A DNA stretch of 64,000 bases, from positions 83,223,038-83,287,037 of the forward strand of contig OV277856.1 in assembly GCA_922989275.2 (NCBI GenBank), given 5' to 3'. The notes beneath the pieces are model-generated. The model was not told the DNA's origin. It searched no databases and worked only from the letters and a program-made list of their open reading frames with translations. The position numbers and the translations under genes are program-made. Origin of the DNA: Gari tellinella (taxonomy: Eukaryota; Mollusca; Bivalvia; Cardiida; Psammobiidae). This document shows, piece after piece, positions 1 to 10,786 of this stretch. The stretch's first letter is position 1, and each line of letters opens with the position of its first letter.

Positions 1-770
1 ATAATTTTTGTTTATCCGAATATACATTTTAAAAATGCATAAGATAATTTATGCCTTATCGGACTGAAATTCTAAACATTAGTAAGTTTTATAATGATAA
101 CAAACAAAAGAAAAAATATATAATTGCTTTTGAGGAATAAAAATAGGTGTTTCTTCACTATTAAAGGGAGGTAATTCATAAAGTTCGTTATATCATAATT
201 TAAAAAAAGGACCCTTTGTGTGTGTTATAGCCTCTTTTACTTCAAAATATCTATTTCAAAAGATTTTACCCCCATAACCGAACCACACATATATTCTTTA
301 CTTTGTATACATAACCCCATGCTGTATATCATATAACTGGGTGAAATAAAGTTATGTTCTGTTCTGTTCTTCTGTTAGACTTCTTACACCTTTTACATGT
401 TTAAAAAGAGTATATTGATGGGATAAATGATTAAAAATTAGATCTAGAACAGAAAATTATGCAAAATGATACGTGTAGACGATTATAGATTTGAAATAGA
501 TCTATTGGTGTGAGTATAGCATTTTGGAGCTGTTTCTAAGAGAGTTACGTCCACTCAAAGTCATGCGTGTAAATGTTTGAATTTAAAAGTAGTCGCCTCG
601 GTAAGATTGTAGTTATAATGTACTGTTAAGTCATCTACACTATTGTTTATTTTTCATTGCAAAATAGAAAAATGGCGAATGCCTTTGGAGCGGAAAGTGG
701 GTGTAAGTCATACAGGTTATATAAAGTAGTCCTAAGGATTAAACTTAAATGCTTCAAATCAAAGGTAACA
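1..770. other. AT-rich DNA, nothing recognised
   Basis: I see no open frame with domain character, no RNA gene and no clear repeat in this stretch. It is AT-rich. The only notable base pattern is a short GTTCT repeat near 355-370. Confidence 0.5.
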
Positions 771-1010
771 TTCCGAATAGCGACAGTCGACAAATTTAAG
801 CAAATGGTATTGCAGCCATGAAAAGAGTTAGACATATATAGTATTGTCCTGTTTAGGGAACTACGACAAGAGCCGGTGTAGGGAGGGAACACTGTATTTT
901 GTTTTTGGAAATTGCGAAGTCAAAGGCTAGGCTAGAAGGAATACGAAAACATGCATGTGGTTTCTTTTGTCATTTTATAATTTTATGGTGTGAAATAAAG
1001 AGGTAATTTA
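771..1010. mobile_element. Right half of F-type MITE plus flanking repeat
   Basis: The segment ending GGGAGGGAACACTGTA at 895 matches the right half of the F-type MITE at 4624-4989, including the internal TTGTCCTGTTTAGGGAAC. The next 110 bp, to AAAGAGGTAATTTAAC, reappear in reverse complement at about 12343-12449, again beside an F-type terminus. The two loci therefore share an older carrier repeat with the same F insertion. Confidence 0.55.
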
Positions 1011-1567
1011 ACAATATTTACATTAACCCTGTTAAGTCTTTATGTAATCGTATTAAAAATGTGAAGGTCATCCCTCGATGAACCTACAATTCGAAACTGG
1101 TTTTAGCCAGTTCGGATTCGTGGACTTCTTCAAATAGACTACATCGCGCACTTAACACTAGGCTCCCATTGGTCGACGGTCATATGACACTAGCGGAGTG
1201 ATACATACCCATAGGTCGTTGCCATCGCGTTGCTATGTGTGTAAATTGGTTAAGAAAACAACCGCGACCTGTATTTTTAGAATGTGCTTTGGCAATAGAT
1301 ATTCAAGTTGCACTGTTATTTGTTTGCCTTGTAAGTCTTTTCCATTCACAGAGAGAAAGTTTACTGGAAACAATCCTGAATTTTTAATACAGTTACAGTA
1401 GATGTAGCTGGGACTACTTTCTCACCATATTTAGAAACTGGAATCGTTATTACATCGACATTACATCTATCAAACCTCTTTGACCGGTATATGATAAATT
1501 CTTATAAAGAAAAACAAATCTGGCCAATAAACACATTTAATTTACAAGACAGAAAATATAAATATAA
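1011..1567. other. No gene or repeat recognised
   Basis: A short open frame exists at 1198-1401 but has no recognisable domain and no start context. I see no palindrome or tandem repeat here. Confidence 0.4.
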
Positions 1568-1727
1568 GGAATAAACAACATCTCTTTGCCGCTCATGACG
1601 GTATGACTACATTAGCTTCGGGGGGTAAATTCAACGTAAACGCCCTTCGGGCGTTTACGCAATTTACCCCCTGCGAAGCTAATGTAGTCATACCGTCATG
1701 AACGTCAAAAAGTTGTTGTTTATTCCT
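1568..1727. mobile_element. Palindromic fold-back element, about 160 bp
   Basis: GGAATAAACAAC at the left and GTTGTTTATTCC at the right are complementary. Inside them, arms of about 50 bp (CATGACGGTATGACTACATT and its complement) close on a loop around CGCCCTTCGGGCG at about 1647. Most of the length would fold into one hairpin. It has no coding capacity. Superfamily is unknown; a MITE is the simplest reading. Confidence 0.7.
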
Positions 1728-1730
1728 ATA

Positions 1731-1868
1731 GTGTTGAGTACAATACTGAATTCTATTGGACTCGTACACAGCAGTCATAATCCATATTGGACTCGGCTAT
1801 CGCCTCGTCCAATATGAATTATGGCTGCTGTGTACTCGTCCAATAGATTTCAGTATTGTACTCAACAC
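1731..1868. mobile_element. 138-bp near-perfect palindrome (I-type), copy 1
   Basis: It begins GTGTTGAGTACAATACTG and ends with the complement CAGTATTGTACTCAACAC, with arms complementary across nearly the whole length. An equal-length copy in the opposite orientation lies at 12197-12334. In both, the right side continues into TTAAATTACCTCTT-like sequence. It is probably a MITE; no target duplication is clear. Confidence 0.75.
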
Positions 1869-1914
1869 TGTTAAATAACCTCTTAATATTAAATAAATAC
1901 ATGTAGTATCTTTG

Positions 1915-3545
1915 AGAGAGGTCCAATGGGTAATAATAAGAAAGGGGTTCGTTCTGAATCTTATAGTCTCTTCGAGAGAGGTACAATGGGTAATAAGAAC
2001 AAAGGGATTCATGTTGTATCTCATAGTCTCTTCGAGAGAGGCCAAATGTGTAAACATAACAAGGGATTCATGGTGTGTCTTATAGTCTCTTCGAGAGAGG
2101 TACAATGGGAAATAACAAAGTGATTCATGGTGTGTATTATAGTCTTTTCAAAAGGGGTACAATGGGTAATAACAATGGGATTCATGGTGTGTATTATAGT
2201 CTTTTCAAAAGGGGAACAATGGGTAATAACAAAGGGTTCATGGTGTGTATTATAGTCTCTTCAAGAGAGGTACAATGGGTAATAACAAAGGGTTCATGGT
2301 GTGTATTATAGTCTCTTCAAGAGAGGTACAATGGGTAATAACAAAGGGTTCATGGTGTATCTTATAGTCTCTTCAAGAGTGGTACGATAGGTAATAACAA
2401 AGGGTTCATGGTGTATCTTATAGTCTCTTCAAGAGAGGTACAATGGGTAATAACAAAGGGTTCATGGTGTATCTTATAGTCTCTTCAAGAGTGGTACGAT
2501 AGGTAATAACAAAGGGTTCATGGTGTATCTTATAGTCTCTTCAAGAGAGGTACAATGGGTAATAACAAAGGGTTCATGGTGTATCTTATAGTCTCTTCAA
2601 GAGAGGTACAATGGGTAATAACAAAGGGATTCATGGTGGGTCTTATAGATCTACGAGAGAGGCCCAATGGGTAATAACAAAGGGTTCATGGTGTGTATTA
2701 TAGTCTCTTCAGGAGAGGTACAATGGGTAATAAGAACAAAGCCCAATGGGTAATAACAAAGGGATTCATGGTGTATCTTATAGTCTCTTAAAGAGAGGTA
2801 CCATGGGTAATAACAAATGGTTCATGGTGTGTACTATAGTCTCTTCAAGAGAGGTACAATGGGTAATAACAAAGGGATTCATGGTGTGTCTTATAGTCTC
2901 TTCAAGAGAGGTACAATGGGTAATAAGAACAAAGCCCAATGGGTTATAACAAAGGATTCATGGTGTCTCTTATAGTCTCTTCAAGAGAGGTACAATGGGT
3001 AATAAGAACAAAGCCCAATGGGTAATAACAAAGGGATTCATGGTGTATCTTATAGTTTCTACGAGAGAGGCCCAATGGGTAATAGCAAAGGGTTCATTGT
3101 GTATCTTATAGTTTCTACGAGAAAGGCCCAATGGGTAATAACAAAGGGTTCATGGTGTATCTTATAGTCTCTTCAAGAGAGGTACAATGGGAAATAACAA
3201 AGGGTTCACGGTGTGTATTATAGTCTCTTCAAGAGAGGTACAATGGGTAATAAGAACAAAGTCCAATGGGTAATAACAAAGGGATTCATGGTGTGTCTTA
3301 TAGTCTCTTCAAGAGAGGTACAATGGGTAATAAGAACAAAGCCCAACGGGTTATAACAACGGGATTCATGGTGTGTCTTATAGGTCTTACGAGAGAGGCC
3401 CAATGGGTAATAACAAAGGGGTCCATTGTGTGTCTTATAGTCTCTTCGAGAAAGGCCCAATAGGTAATAACAAAGGGCTTTATTCATGGTGTATCTTATA
3501 GTCTCTTCGAGAGAGGCCCAATGACTAATAATAACAAAGGGATTC
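1915..3545. repeat. Minisatellite, unit about 57 bp, about 27 copies
   Basis: Successive units start near CAATGGGTAATAAC and run through TTCATGGTGTGTCTTATAG and TCTCTTCAAGAGAGG. Spacing is about 60 bp in the first units and 56-57 bp in most later ones. At least five units contain an extra internal duplication of about 24 bp with AAGAACAAAGCCCAATGGG. Each unit carries a small inverted repeat, CTCTTCAAGAG or CTCTTCGAGAG. Where the unit is 57 bp the repeat stays in one frame and makes short open frames, but units of other length break them and I see no start or splice evidence for a protein. Confidence 0.9.
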
Positions 3546-3904
3546 GTGGAAATGTTGGGAATTGAGTACAGTGTGCAAGACGTTTTGTCTGTCCAAAAGG
3601 CATTTATAGTAATTCAATTCAATTCAATTCAAATCAAATTTTGTTTAAATATGGTGTATATATAACAATTAACATTAGCTACATATGTATATACTAGTAT
3701 GTATATCTAGATGCCGATGTAGCAAACAGTTCGGGAGTAGCTCTTTGTTTGACCAGGCTCTAAACTGATTGTCGCTGATTTCAATAAATTATCAACATTT
3801 TCATTAACCTGCAATGTACAACATGTTATTGCCGTATGATTCCTGTAGTTCCGATTAAAAGGGGGTAATGCTTTTTCCATTGTAATTAATACGTTCCAAC
3901 ATAG
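3546..3904. other. AT-rich spacer with a short AATTC repeat
   Basis: A short microsatellite of AATTC units lies at about 3612-3632. The rest shows no gene or element that I recognise. Confidence 0.5.
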
Positions 3905-4137
3905 CCTGTTTTGAGTACTAGTATTTGATACAATGGTTGCTTAAAACAGGTTGAAAGTAAAGCTGAATGCGCCTCAAGGCGCATTCTGCTTTAGTGGCAG
4001 TCTGCTTTAAGCTACCATCGGTTAGGTTATAGAAAAATGTTGGTACATGTTTATGACTGTATAAATTGGAAATATTTTCTTCGGTGGAGTAATGAATTAA
4101 ATGCGATAAAAGACGCTCCAAATGGGGAAAGGGTTAA
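3905..4137. mobile_element. A-type MITE (TTAA family, core alpha)
   Basis: The central hairpin AAGCTGAATGCGCC/GGCGCATTCTGCTTT is followed by the A-type right arm and the GGGTTAA terminus. The left end is diverged. A-type is the commonest family in the window: about 250 bp, flanked by TTAA, TIR starting CCCATTACCCCATA or CCCTTTCC, and a central near-palindrome with AAAGCAGGTTGAAAGTAAAG. TTAA targets and CCC ends suggest piggyBac-like mobilisation (inference). Confidence 0.8.
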
Positions 4138-4623
4138 TTCCAATTCTTATCATGAATTCGTGTCTCCATTGTCCATTCTCACGGGAAGATCTAAAAGTTA
4201 ATTTCGTCAGGTGAAATACCATGCGATGCCTTTAAAAGCCATACCACGCGGTTTTATAAATCGCAAATATGTTGTAAACAGGCAATCCTATGCGGAAGCA
4301 ATATATTGAAAACATATTTGACCAAAGATCAAAAGATTGATGAATTCCTTAAGGCTAGAGAATATACGTATCGCTGGAGACATTTTGCTCATCTTCAATC
4401 TTCATTTTATTCTGTGGCCCTGAAGTTGTAGCTTAACAAACTTTACTGTGACTATATTCAGTTGAATAATAAATAAATTTGAAAGAGTAACATACGCAAA
4501 TATCAAAGAAATAAGAAATCATTTTTGCACAAGTTTCGTGTGTTAATAAATTGAACGGTTGGATATGTTTGCGTAAAGAAGTATCTTTACCATGCAGGTA
4601 GGTGTATAGAAAAGTTTGCTTTG
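4138..4623. other. No gene or repeat recognised
   Basis: AT-rich sequence between two MITEs, without a convincing open frame. Confidence 0.4.
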
Positions 4624-4989
4624 CAGCGTTCCCTCTCTACAACTCTACAACGACAACCAATGGGAGACAAAAATTATGTGCGTTATTCGGAGGGAGTCGT
4701 TATAGAGAGGGAAATTGGTTTACATTTGCAAACAGCTTGAATCCAGATCAGACGCCGCGTTACGCGGCGTCTGATCTGGATTCAGGCTGTTTGAGACTCG
4801 TCATTAAGTTTTTTTCTCTTAAAATGTTCAATATGTAACCTTTAGGAAAATAGCAGACGACAACTCTAAGCAGACGATATTACAGCAATAAAAGCGTTAG
4901 ACATAATTGTCCTGTTTAGGGAACTGCTACAAGAGTCGTTGTTGGGAGTGAGTCGTTGTTGGGAGGGCCGTTGAAGAGAGGGAACGCTG
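4624..4989. mobile_element. F-type MITE (core beta)
   Basis: The terminal inverted repeat is CAGCGTTCCCTCTCTACAAC at the left, with its near complement ending GAGGGAACGCTG at the right. The centre (about 4728-4793) is a palindrome of AACAGCTTGAATCCAGATCA and GACGCCGCGTTACGCGGCGTC-like sequence. Length is 366 bp. Other F copies end CTG next to TA, which fits a TA target family (pogo/mariner-like, inference). Confidence 0.8.
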
Positions 4990-5214
4990 TAGTATTGAAA
5001 CAACCAATTTTCCCCCTGAAAAATGATAAACCATTAAACTACATTATAGTAATAATATAGCCTGTTTATTTTTCCCAAACAATAAAAAGGAATGTTTTTC
5101 TTATCAATATATCGAATGGTATGGATCCTGATCAGACACCGCTCTACCAAGCGTTGTGTACAGATCCAAATCGTTTTGAAAATGATAGTGCTGTCTGCCT
5201 TATTAGTAAAGGTG

Positions 5215-5720
5215 GTTTACCCATTATCCGATAGTATGTTTCTAGTTGTGAAAACAGGTGACTACCTAAAGCAGGTTGAAAATAAAACAGAATGCGCCTG
5301 AATGCACATTATGCTTTACTTTCAGTCTTCTTTAAGCTACAGTGGGGAAAAGTTATTCTTTCCCGTTTAAACGCAAACGAAACGCAAATGCATGGCAATA
5401 AAACGTAAAAAATGAAATCCTGTAGTCAATTCTGACTATCTACTTTAATCTTAGTGGCAAACACTTTGGATCTTGATCAGACGCCGGATTTCCCGGTGTC
5501 TGATCTGGTTCCAAATTCTTTACAATGGAAATAATAGTTTTAGCGTCAACGCTTTTATTGGGAAAGAATAACGTTTTCTCCACTGTACCATCTGCTAAGA
5601 TATAGAATATATTTCCGATGGTGCATATTTAATTATTCATGACTATAAAGTTGAACTATTTTCGTCATGGAGGCTATAAATTAAAGGCGTAAACATGCGA
5701 ATTTATTTAGGAATGGGTAA
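5215..5720. mobile_element. A-type MITE split by a C-type MITE
   Basis: The left half of an A-type element runs to TTTAAGCTA and its right half resumes at 5586 with CCATCTGCTAAGATATAG, exactly as in unbroken copies. The interruption is the C-type element at 5340-5585. This fixes the C-type target as TA and shows that the A copy is older. Confidence 0.8.
5340..5585. mobile_element. C-type MITE (TA family, core beta), nested
   Basis: It starts CAGTGGGGAAAAGTTATTC and ends with the matching complement CTCCACTG, with TA on both sides. The central palindrome carries GATCAGACGCCGG and its complement. The family TIR elsewhere is CAGTGGAGAATCTGTTATTC. It interrupts an A-type MITE. Confidence 0.8.
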
Positions 5721-6037
5721 AACAAATAAAACGTGTTATGACTGTCCTCATTATAAGTACTTAATATAGTCTCTAAATGTTACAAATATTGCTCTTTACG
5801 CGACAACCATACAATGGTACACATGAACCATGCTCATATATATTCAACGAGTCTTGAAACTTTCCTGTTGCAGTGAAATAAATAGTTTTCATAATGCAAG
5901 GGTTTATTTTAATGCATTTATTAGTGCTTTTAAATCAAAATTCTCATCATATGTCGATCATTTAGAAACGCATTTATTGTATATGTATACACATGTGTTT
6001 GTCGCGCGCTACCCACTATCCGCACTCAACTAACTAC
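5721..6037. other. No gene or repeat recognised
   Basis: A 67-codon open frame at 5830-6033 has no recognisable domain. Nothing else can be supported. Confidence 0.4.
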
Positions 6038-6364
6038 AATAAACCCTCACTATTACGGCCACTAAAACGAATGCTATTTGATTGTATAATAGAGAAGTGA
6101 CAGCTTAAAGGTATTACGACCACTATATCGAATGCTAATTGATTGTATAATAGAAAGGTTACAGCTTAAAGCTATTACGAACTCTAAAATGAATGCTAAT
6201 TGATTGTATAATAGAGAGATGACAGCTTAAAGCAATGTGACAGTGAAACAGAAAGCTCCTAGAGGAGCTTTCTGTTTCACTGTCACCTTGCTTTAAGCGG
6301 TCACCTACTGTTAACATCCTAAACATTAACATAATTTAGTGGTCGTAATAGAGAGGTTTTACTG
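6038..6364. mobile_element. B-type MITE with triplicated left arm
   Basis: The right end GTCGTAATAGAGAGGTTTTACTGTA and core AGCAATGTGACAGTGAAACA with its complement are standard for the B-type family (about 205 bp, TA target, TIR CAGTAAAACCTCTCTATTAC). The left arm unit, with AATGCTAATTGATTGTATAA, is present three times at about 68-bp spacing (about 6050-6235). The copy is therefore about 120 bp longer than normal. Confidence 0.8.
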
Positions 6365-6622
6365 TAACTGTTACAGCTGCAGTCAATCGTTAGGTTTCTC
6401 CAAAATAAGCGGCTGTGCTAACACTGTTTTTCTATTACAAATACTTTTGAGCCATATGAGACACCAAGTAATTCGGCGTCTGGTCTCCTTCCAAACTGGT
6501 ATGTTTGCCAATCCTGATTAAATACACAGACAGCATTTTCAACAGAACCCTATCATTTCATTTGATCATTGTATTGGATTGTGTTTGATGATCCTTGTTG
6601 ACAAAAACACTATCCCCATTAT

Positions 6623-7546
6623 AGTACGAGGGACATTTTTAAGTAGTGGCAACTGATCAATTACTTCAATATAATAAGAGCAAAGGACATGTGCGACATG
6701 TCATTTTAAAGAACAAGTCTTTGCCGACACGATGGTTTAACGCACAATACGATCATCACATAAGTCGATAAGTCACAACATGAGTCTAAATCACCCCTAC
6801 TTTAGGACACTAGAACATAGCACTTGTTCCTCTTTGACGTAATAACTTCTTTAATATATATATTCAAAATGGGGATGGTGGATATATTAGTTTATGTCTT
6901 TATCTTAATGTAAATACAATTACATTACTATTGAAATGGTTAACTGTCTTAGATATATTTTTTTTCAAAACCAACATTTCTTATGTTTCTAATGAAAAAC
7001 CTCGACATGTGTTTTCGAACGCTATAAATTTTTTCTTGATCGGTATATCTATATTTTGATTTTAAAACATAAAAATCTTCTTCAGTGACTTCAATTACAG
7101 GCTATTTTAGTATAAAAACTGAGTATTTTTTAAGGTAATTATTTATTATTATTATTTATTTCATTTATTATTTGTTTTATTTTATTATTATAATTTTTAT
7201 TTTATAAAATTAAATTATTTAAAATTTTGAAGTGTATACATAGTTTTGACATAAAGTTTCATTAACTTATTGAAAATCATGAAGCCGCATAATAATTATA
7301 GTTTCAAATTTTGTTCACTGAAACATTACCTCAACAATACACAAAAGGACCAAGTGTCCTGGAGTAGGGCTCATTTAGATTCATGCTCATTTAGACTCAT
7401 GACTTATTGACTGTGATCTTATCATGCGTTATACCATCGTGTTGGCAAATAATTGTTCTTTAAAATGATATATCACACATGCATTTTGCACTTATCATAT
7501 TGAAATTATTGATAAATTGCCACTACTTAAAACTGCCCCTCGTACT
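6623..7546. mobile_element. Element with inverted repeats of about 200 bp
   Basis: The first 205 bp (AGTACGAGGGACATTTTTAA onwards) are complementary, with scattered mismatches, to the last 205 bp ending TTAAAACTGCCCCTCGTACT. Matching internal landmarks include TCATTTTAAAGAAC and CACGATGG. The middle (about 6830-7340) is very AT-rich with an ATT microsatellite at 7137-7215 and no transposase. It is a non-autonomous DNA transposon with long terminal repeats; superfamily is undetermined. An F-type MITE begins 8 bp further on. Confidence 0.75.
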
Positions 7547-7553
7547 ACATGTA

Positions 7554-7913
7554 CAGAGCCCCATCTCTAAAACGACACCTATGGGGAGACACATGTTGTG
7601 TGTGTTGTTCGGAGGGAGTCATTTTAGAGAGGAGAAGTTAAGACTTCATTTACATTTGGAAACAGCTTGAATGCAGATCAGACGTCACGTTTAGCGGCGT
7701 CTGATCTGGAGTCAAGCTGTTTGTTATTCCTCATTATGTAGGCCTATTCTATCAAAATCTCCACTTTTTTTAACTGAGAGAGAAAACAGCAGACGACAAT
7801 ATTAAGCAGGCGATATTGCAGCAGTAAAAGCGTAAGACATACTTGAATAGCTGCAAGGGTCGTTGTAAGGAGGGAGTCGTTGTTTGGAGGGCCGTTGTAG
7901 GAAAGGAATACTG
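7554..7913. mobile_element. F-type MITE (core beta)
   Basis: It starts CAGAGCCCCATCTCTAAAACG and ends GTAGGAAAGGAATACTG, with TA on both sides. The central palindrome at about 7663-7722 has AACAGCTTGAATGCAGATCA. It ends about 55 bp before the first recognisable exon of the VWA gene. Confidence 0.75.
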
Positions 7914-7968
7914 TACATGCAATGAACATGGTAATGACTTGGCTTCATGTACATATCTCATATTTCAG

Positions 7969-8119
7969 ATTCACCGCAAGAACACGAGTACCCTTCTGGA
8001 CAATCTGACCATTCCGTTTGGTCTGATACTGTTGATTATTTCAACATCTACCATACGGGCGCAGGATTTTGATTTGAACGGGGAACCAGTCCAAAATGGC
8101 ATTGTGGGACCACCAGGCA
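7969..8119 (+). CDS. VWA-domain protein, exon with signal/anchor segment
   Basis: The exon follows the acceptor ATATTTCAG and ends at the donor GTAAGTA (8120). It translates from phase 0 as IHRKNTSTLLDN, a hydrophobic run LTIPFGLILLIISTS, then TIRAQDFD and a short GIVGPPG stretch. The hydrophobic run followed by polar residues looks like a signal peptide or signal anchor, so the protein is probably extracellular. There is no in-frame Met in the exon, so a 5' exon with the start codon must lie upstream and was not found. The exon ends in phase 1 and joins the 11453 exon without a stop. GPPG hints at a tiny collagen-like stretch, but one triplet proves little. Confidence 0.65.
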
Positions 8120-8652
8120 GTAAGTAAATCTAATAGGACCACGCCCAGGTGGAAGACTTGCTTCAGGTTACAGCAAATGTGTGATAGCTATCGCAGACAG
8201 GTTGGATCCAACTGGGACGCCGAGTAATTCATCGTCTCATATGGGTCTAACTGTATAGTAACCAGATGATATTTTGTGAAAGACAACGCAGAAAAAATAA
8301 GTCGTAAAACTGTTGCAGACGACAAAATGTTCAGGCGACAGTGACAAGGATATAAAACGGTAATTATTACTCGATATCAAATGATAGATCTATAGTCGTT
8401 TATACAGTGGAGAATCTGTTATTCTTTCCCGTTTTTAAAACGCAAACGTACGCAAACGCAAAGCACTAAAACGTAGAAAAGTACAACTTTTGGACAATTC
8501 TGATAATTCTTGTTTATCTTGGTGACAAACAGTTTGGAGCCTGATCAGACGCCGGGTTACCCGGCGTCTGATCTGGCTCCAAACTGTTTGCACTGCAAAT
8601 AATAGTTTTAGCGTAAATGCGTTTATTGGGAAAGAATAACAGATTCTCCACT

Positions 8653-10150
8653 CAGAGGCGTAGCTAGATCAATTAGCAAGTGTACGCACCCCTATACTAG
8701 GGGGGTCCGGGGGCATGCTCCCCCGGGAAATTTTCATTCCTAGATGGTCTCTGGTGCGTTCTGAGGGCGTTTCCCGCATTCAAAACAGGTGATGAAATGA
8801 TTTACAGACGTTTCGGTAAATGACCATTTCGGTAAAATGATTTTATATAGTGAAGGTCTGGACGTTTCGGTAAAAAGGTAAATTATATATAGTAATTAGA
8901 CGATTATAAGTATATCGCACCTCTCCCGGTAACAATCAGACTATGTCACGGTGTTTGTGCCACTTTTGCAGGTTTGTTATAGTATATGTGGATCCAGGAA
9001 TGTCCTGGTGGATCCTGATCTACCAACGAAATAGAATCAAATAGATGGACATGTAAAGGAGGTAAAAATAAGTGGGATTGCAAATACTTTCAAAGGACTC
9101 TCAATGTTCACTTTGAAACTTTTACCTTTTTCCATTTCCCACTTCATTATCGACCTTAAAGCCCCGATTCGGCATAGAAATGTTACCCTTTCCAGAACTA
9201 GATCGTATATTTAGTTTAGATCCAACCTAGGTATTAAAAGGTACAAGTTATTACATATCAAGCGCTATCAGTTATTGATCAATGGAAAGGTGTGATATAC
9301 AGGTACATACACCTTTAATTACTATAATTTATCTTTTTACCGAAACGTCCAGACCTTCACTATATAAAATCAATTTACCGAACTGGTCATTTACCGAAAC
9401 GTCCGGCACCCGATGAAATAACATAAATCTGTGCAAAAATTTGAATAAAAGACATTGACGACAAATTCATCAGGAACGTATAATATATATTTCTGAAATT
9501 ATAGATGTTAATTCCAAACCAGCAATCAGTAACATTCAGATCGGTAACAGAACCATTTGCATTTACGATCCGTTTTGATAACATGATAAAGCAGGCCCGT
9601 AGGAATTTAAGCAAACTGAGATTGAGGGGGCACACGTCGACGTCAGGGGCAAAGCTAATTCAATTGTGAACGCACTCTTACTGGGAATGCGGAATGCTCG
9701 TCCGGGAAAAAATCCTAGATGTTTTTGGTGAGTTTTAAGGGCATTTCGAGCAATCAAAACGGGTTAAACCGAAAAGTACCTAATCATTTTCAATCTATAT
9801 GTAAAATTCGACTCCCAATAACACAAATCTTACCCCCTCTCATTGGTTTAAGCACTCTTACTCTAGAGGGGTCCGGGGGCATGCTCCCCCGGGAAATTTT
9901 TAATTCTAGATGGTCTCTGGTGCGTTCTGAGGGCATTTCCCGCATTCAAAGACTGTGTAAAAATTTGACTCAAAATAACAAATTATTGATTCTAGGATAA
10001 TGTTTTTTTCTGACAGCTTTTATTCCAGCCTTTGATCTCTACCACTACCCCCTACGATTTTTATTGCATTTTTGGACTTTTCAATTTTTCTATTTTTGAG
10101 GACAATGTGTACGCAGTTGCGTTTTTTGCGTACAGGTAGCTACGCGCCTG
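8653..10150. mobile_element. H-type DNA element, 1.5 kb, 5-bp target duplication
   Basis: The ends CAGAGGCGTAGCTAGA and TAGCTACGCGCCTG are inverted repeats, and CCACT flanks both sides. The body contains two copies of a GGGGTCCGGGGGCATGCTCC module, each followed by TAGATGGTCTCTGGTGCG (about 8700-8780 and 9868-9945), plus a more degenerate one near 9680. It has no transposase frame. The 5-bp duplication and CAG ends fit a hAT-type (hAT5-like) non-autonomous element (inference). Confidence 0.75.
8799..9411. mobile_element. 613-bp hAT-like element nested in the H-type element
   Basis: GATGAAAT is duplicated at 8791-8798 and 9412-9419. Just inside, ACGTTTCGGTAAATGACC and the motif ATAGTGAAGGTCTGGACG at the left are repeated in inverse order at the right, giving TIRs of about 70 bp. 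The 8-bp duplication suggests a hAT-like element. It has no coding capacity. The host sequence reads through once the element and one duplication are removed. Confidence 0.8.
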
Positions 10151-10176
10151 CCACTGTAGATCTATAGTCGTTTATA

Positions 10177-10534
10177 TAGAGTCTGCATTAAACATCTACC
10201 AATAGTATTTAATAAATGTCCAGGCCTTTTTCTGGTCATTTTGGGAAAAACTGCAATGTCAGTGTTTTGGGAAATTTTCGGCGCGAAAAATCATGTTTGG
10301 GGAAGAATTTTTAGAAATGATTTCACATACAACTTATATTGAAGCTAAATAAGTAGTAGTTATTTCCACTTGTTTTAGTAGTTTTTATGTGAATTTGAGT
10401 TAACAGTACTGTAACAACCTTTATTATATACCTACCAATGTTCTGCCCGAAATATTTCTGTATTTTATCGAACAAATACACCTTGACGGATTGAAAATAA
10501 CACTTTTTAATAGATTTAATTCACTTTAGTGCAC
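10177..10534. other. Intron sequence, nothing recognised
   Basis: AT-rich sequence of the intron after the 7969 exon. No repeat or gene is seen. Confidence 0.4.
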
Positions 10535-10786
10535 TTAACCCTTTACCCAATAGCCTATTTCTAGTATTGAAGATGGGTGACTACATAAAGCAGGTTGAAA
10601 GTAAAGCAGAATGCGCCTTGAGGCACATTCTGCTTTACTTTCAGCCTGCTTTAAGCTATCATGTGCTAGAATATAGAAAATTTTAGTTATAATATATATT
10701 CATGACTAATTAAATTGGAACCATTTACTTCAGCAGAGGAATAAATCATATGCGCTAAAAGGCGCTTCTATTTGGGAAAGGGTTAA
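10535..10786. mobile_element. A-type MITE, full length
   Basis: TTAA flanks both ends (10535-10538 and 10783-10786). The TIR is CCCTTTACCCAATAG and its partner TTGGGAAAGGG. The core alpha hairpin AAGCAGAATGCGCCTTGAGG with near-complement lies at about 10586-10654. Confidence 0.85.

Larger units (their letters stand above)
8405..10156. mobile_element. C-type MITE split near its end by an H-type element
   Basis: The copy starts CAGTGGAGAATCTGTTATTC and carries the core beta palindrome at about 8534-8591. It reaches TTCTCCACT at 8652, where an H-type element is inserted. The missing last bases (…CCACTG) resume at 10151. Removing the insertion and one CCACT restores the standard C-type terminus. 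Confidence 0.85.
8385..10176. repeat. 20-bp direct repeats flanking a C-type MITE
   Basis: TAGATCTATAGTCGTTTATA occurs at 8385-8404, directly before the C-type MITE, and again at 10157-10176, directly after it. The C-type family normally shows only a TA duplication. Confidence 0.85.

Noticed and set aside
1568..1727. Bacterial-type terminator or attachment site
   Set aside because: The exon-intron structure and retroelements show an animal genome; long palindromes here are MITE-like.
1926..3463. Open frames with MGNNKGIHGV repeats on both strands as a repeat protein
   Set aside because: They follow from the 57-bp minisatellite; frames break wherever the unit length changes and there is no promoter, splice or domain support.
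9719..10000. 93-codon frame as a gene
   Set aside because: It lies wholly within an H-type element that recurs at 12463-14053 with that frame broken.
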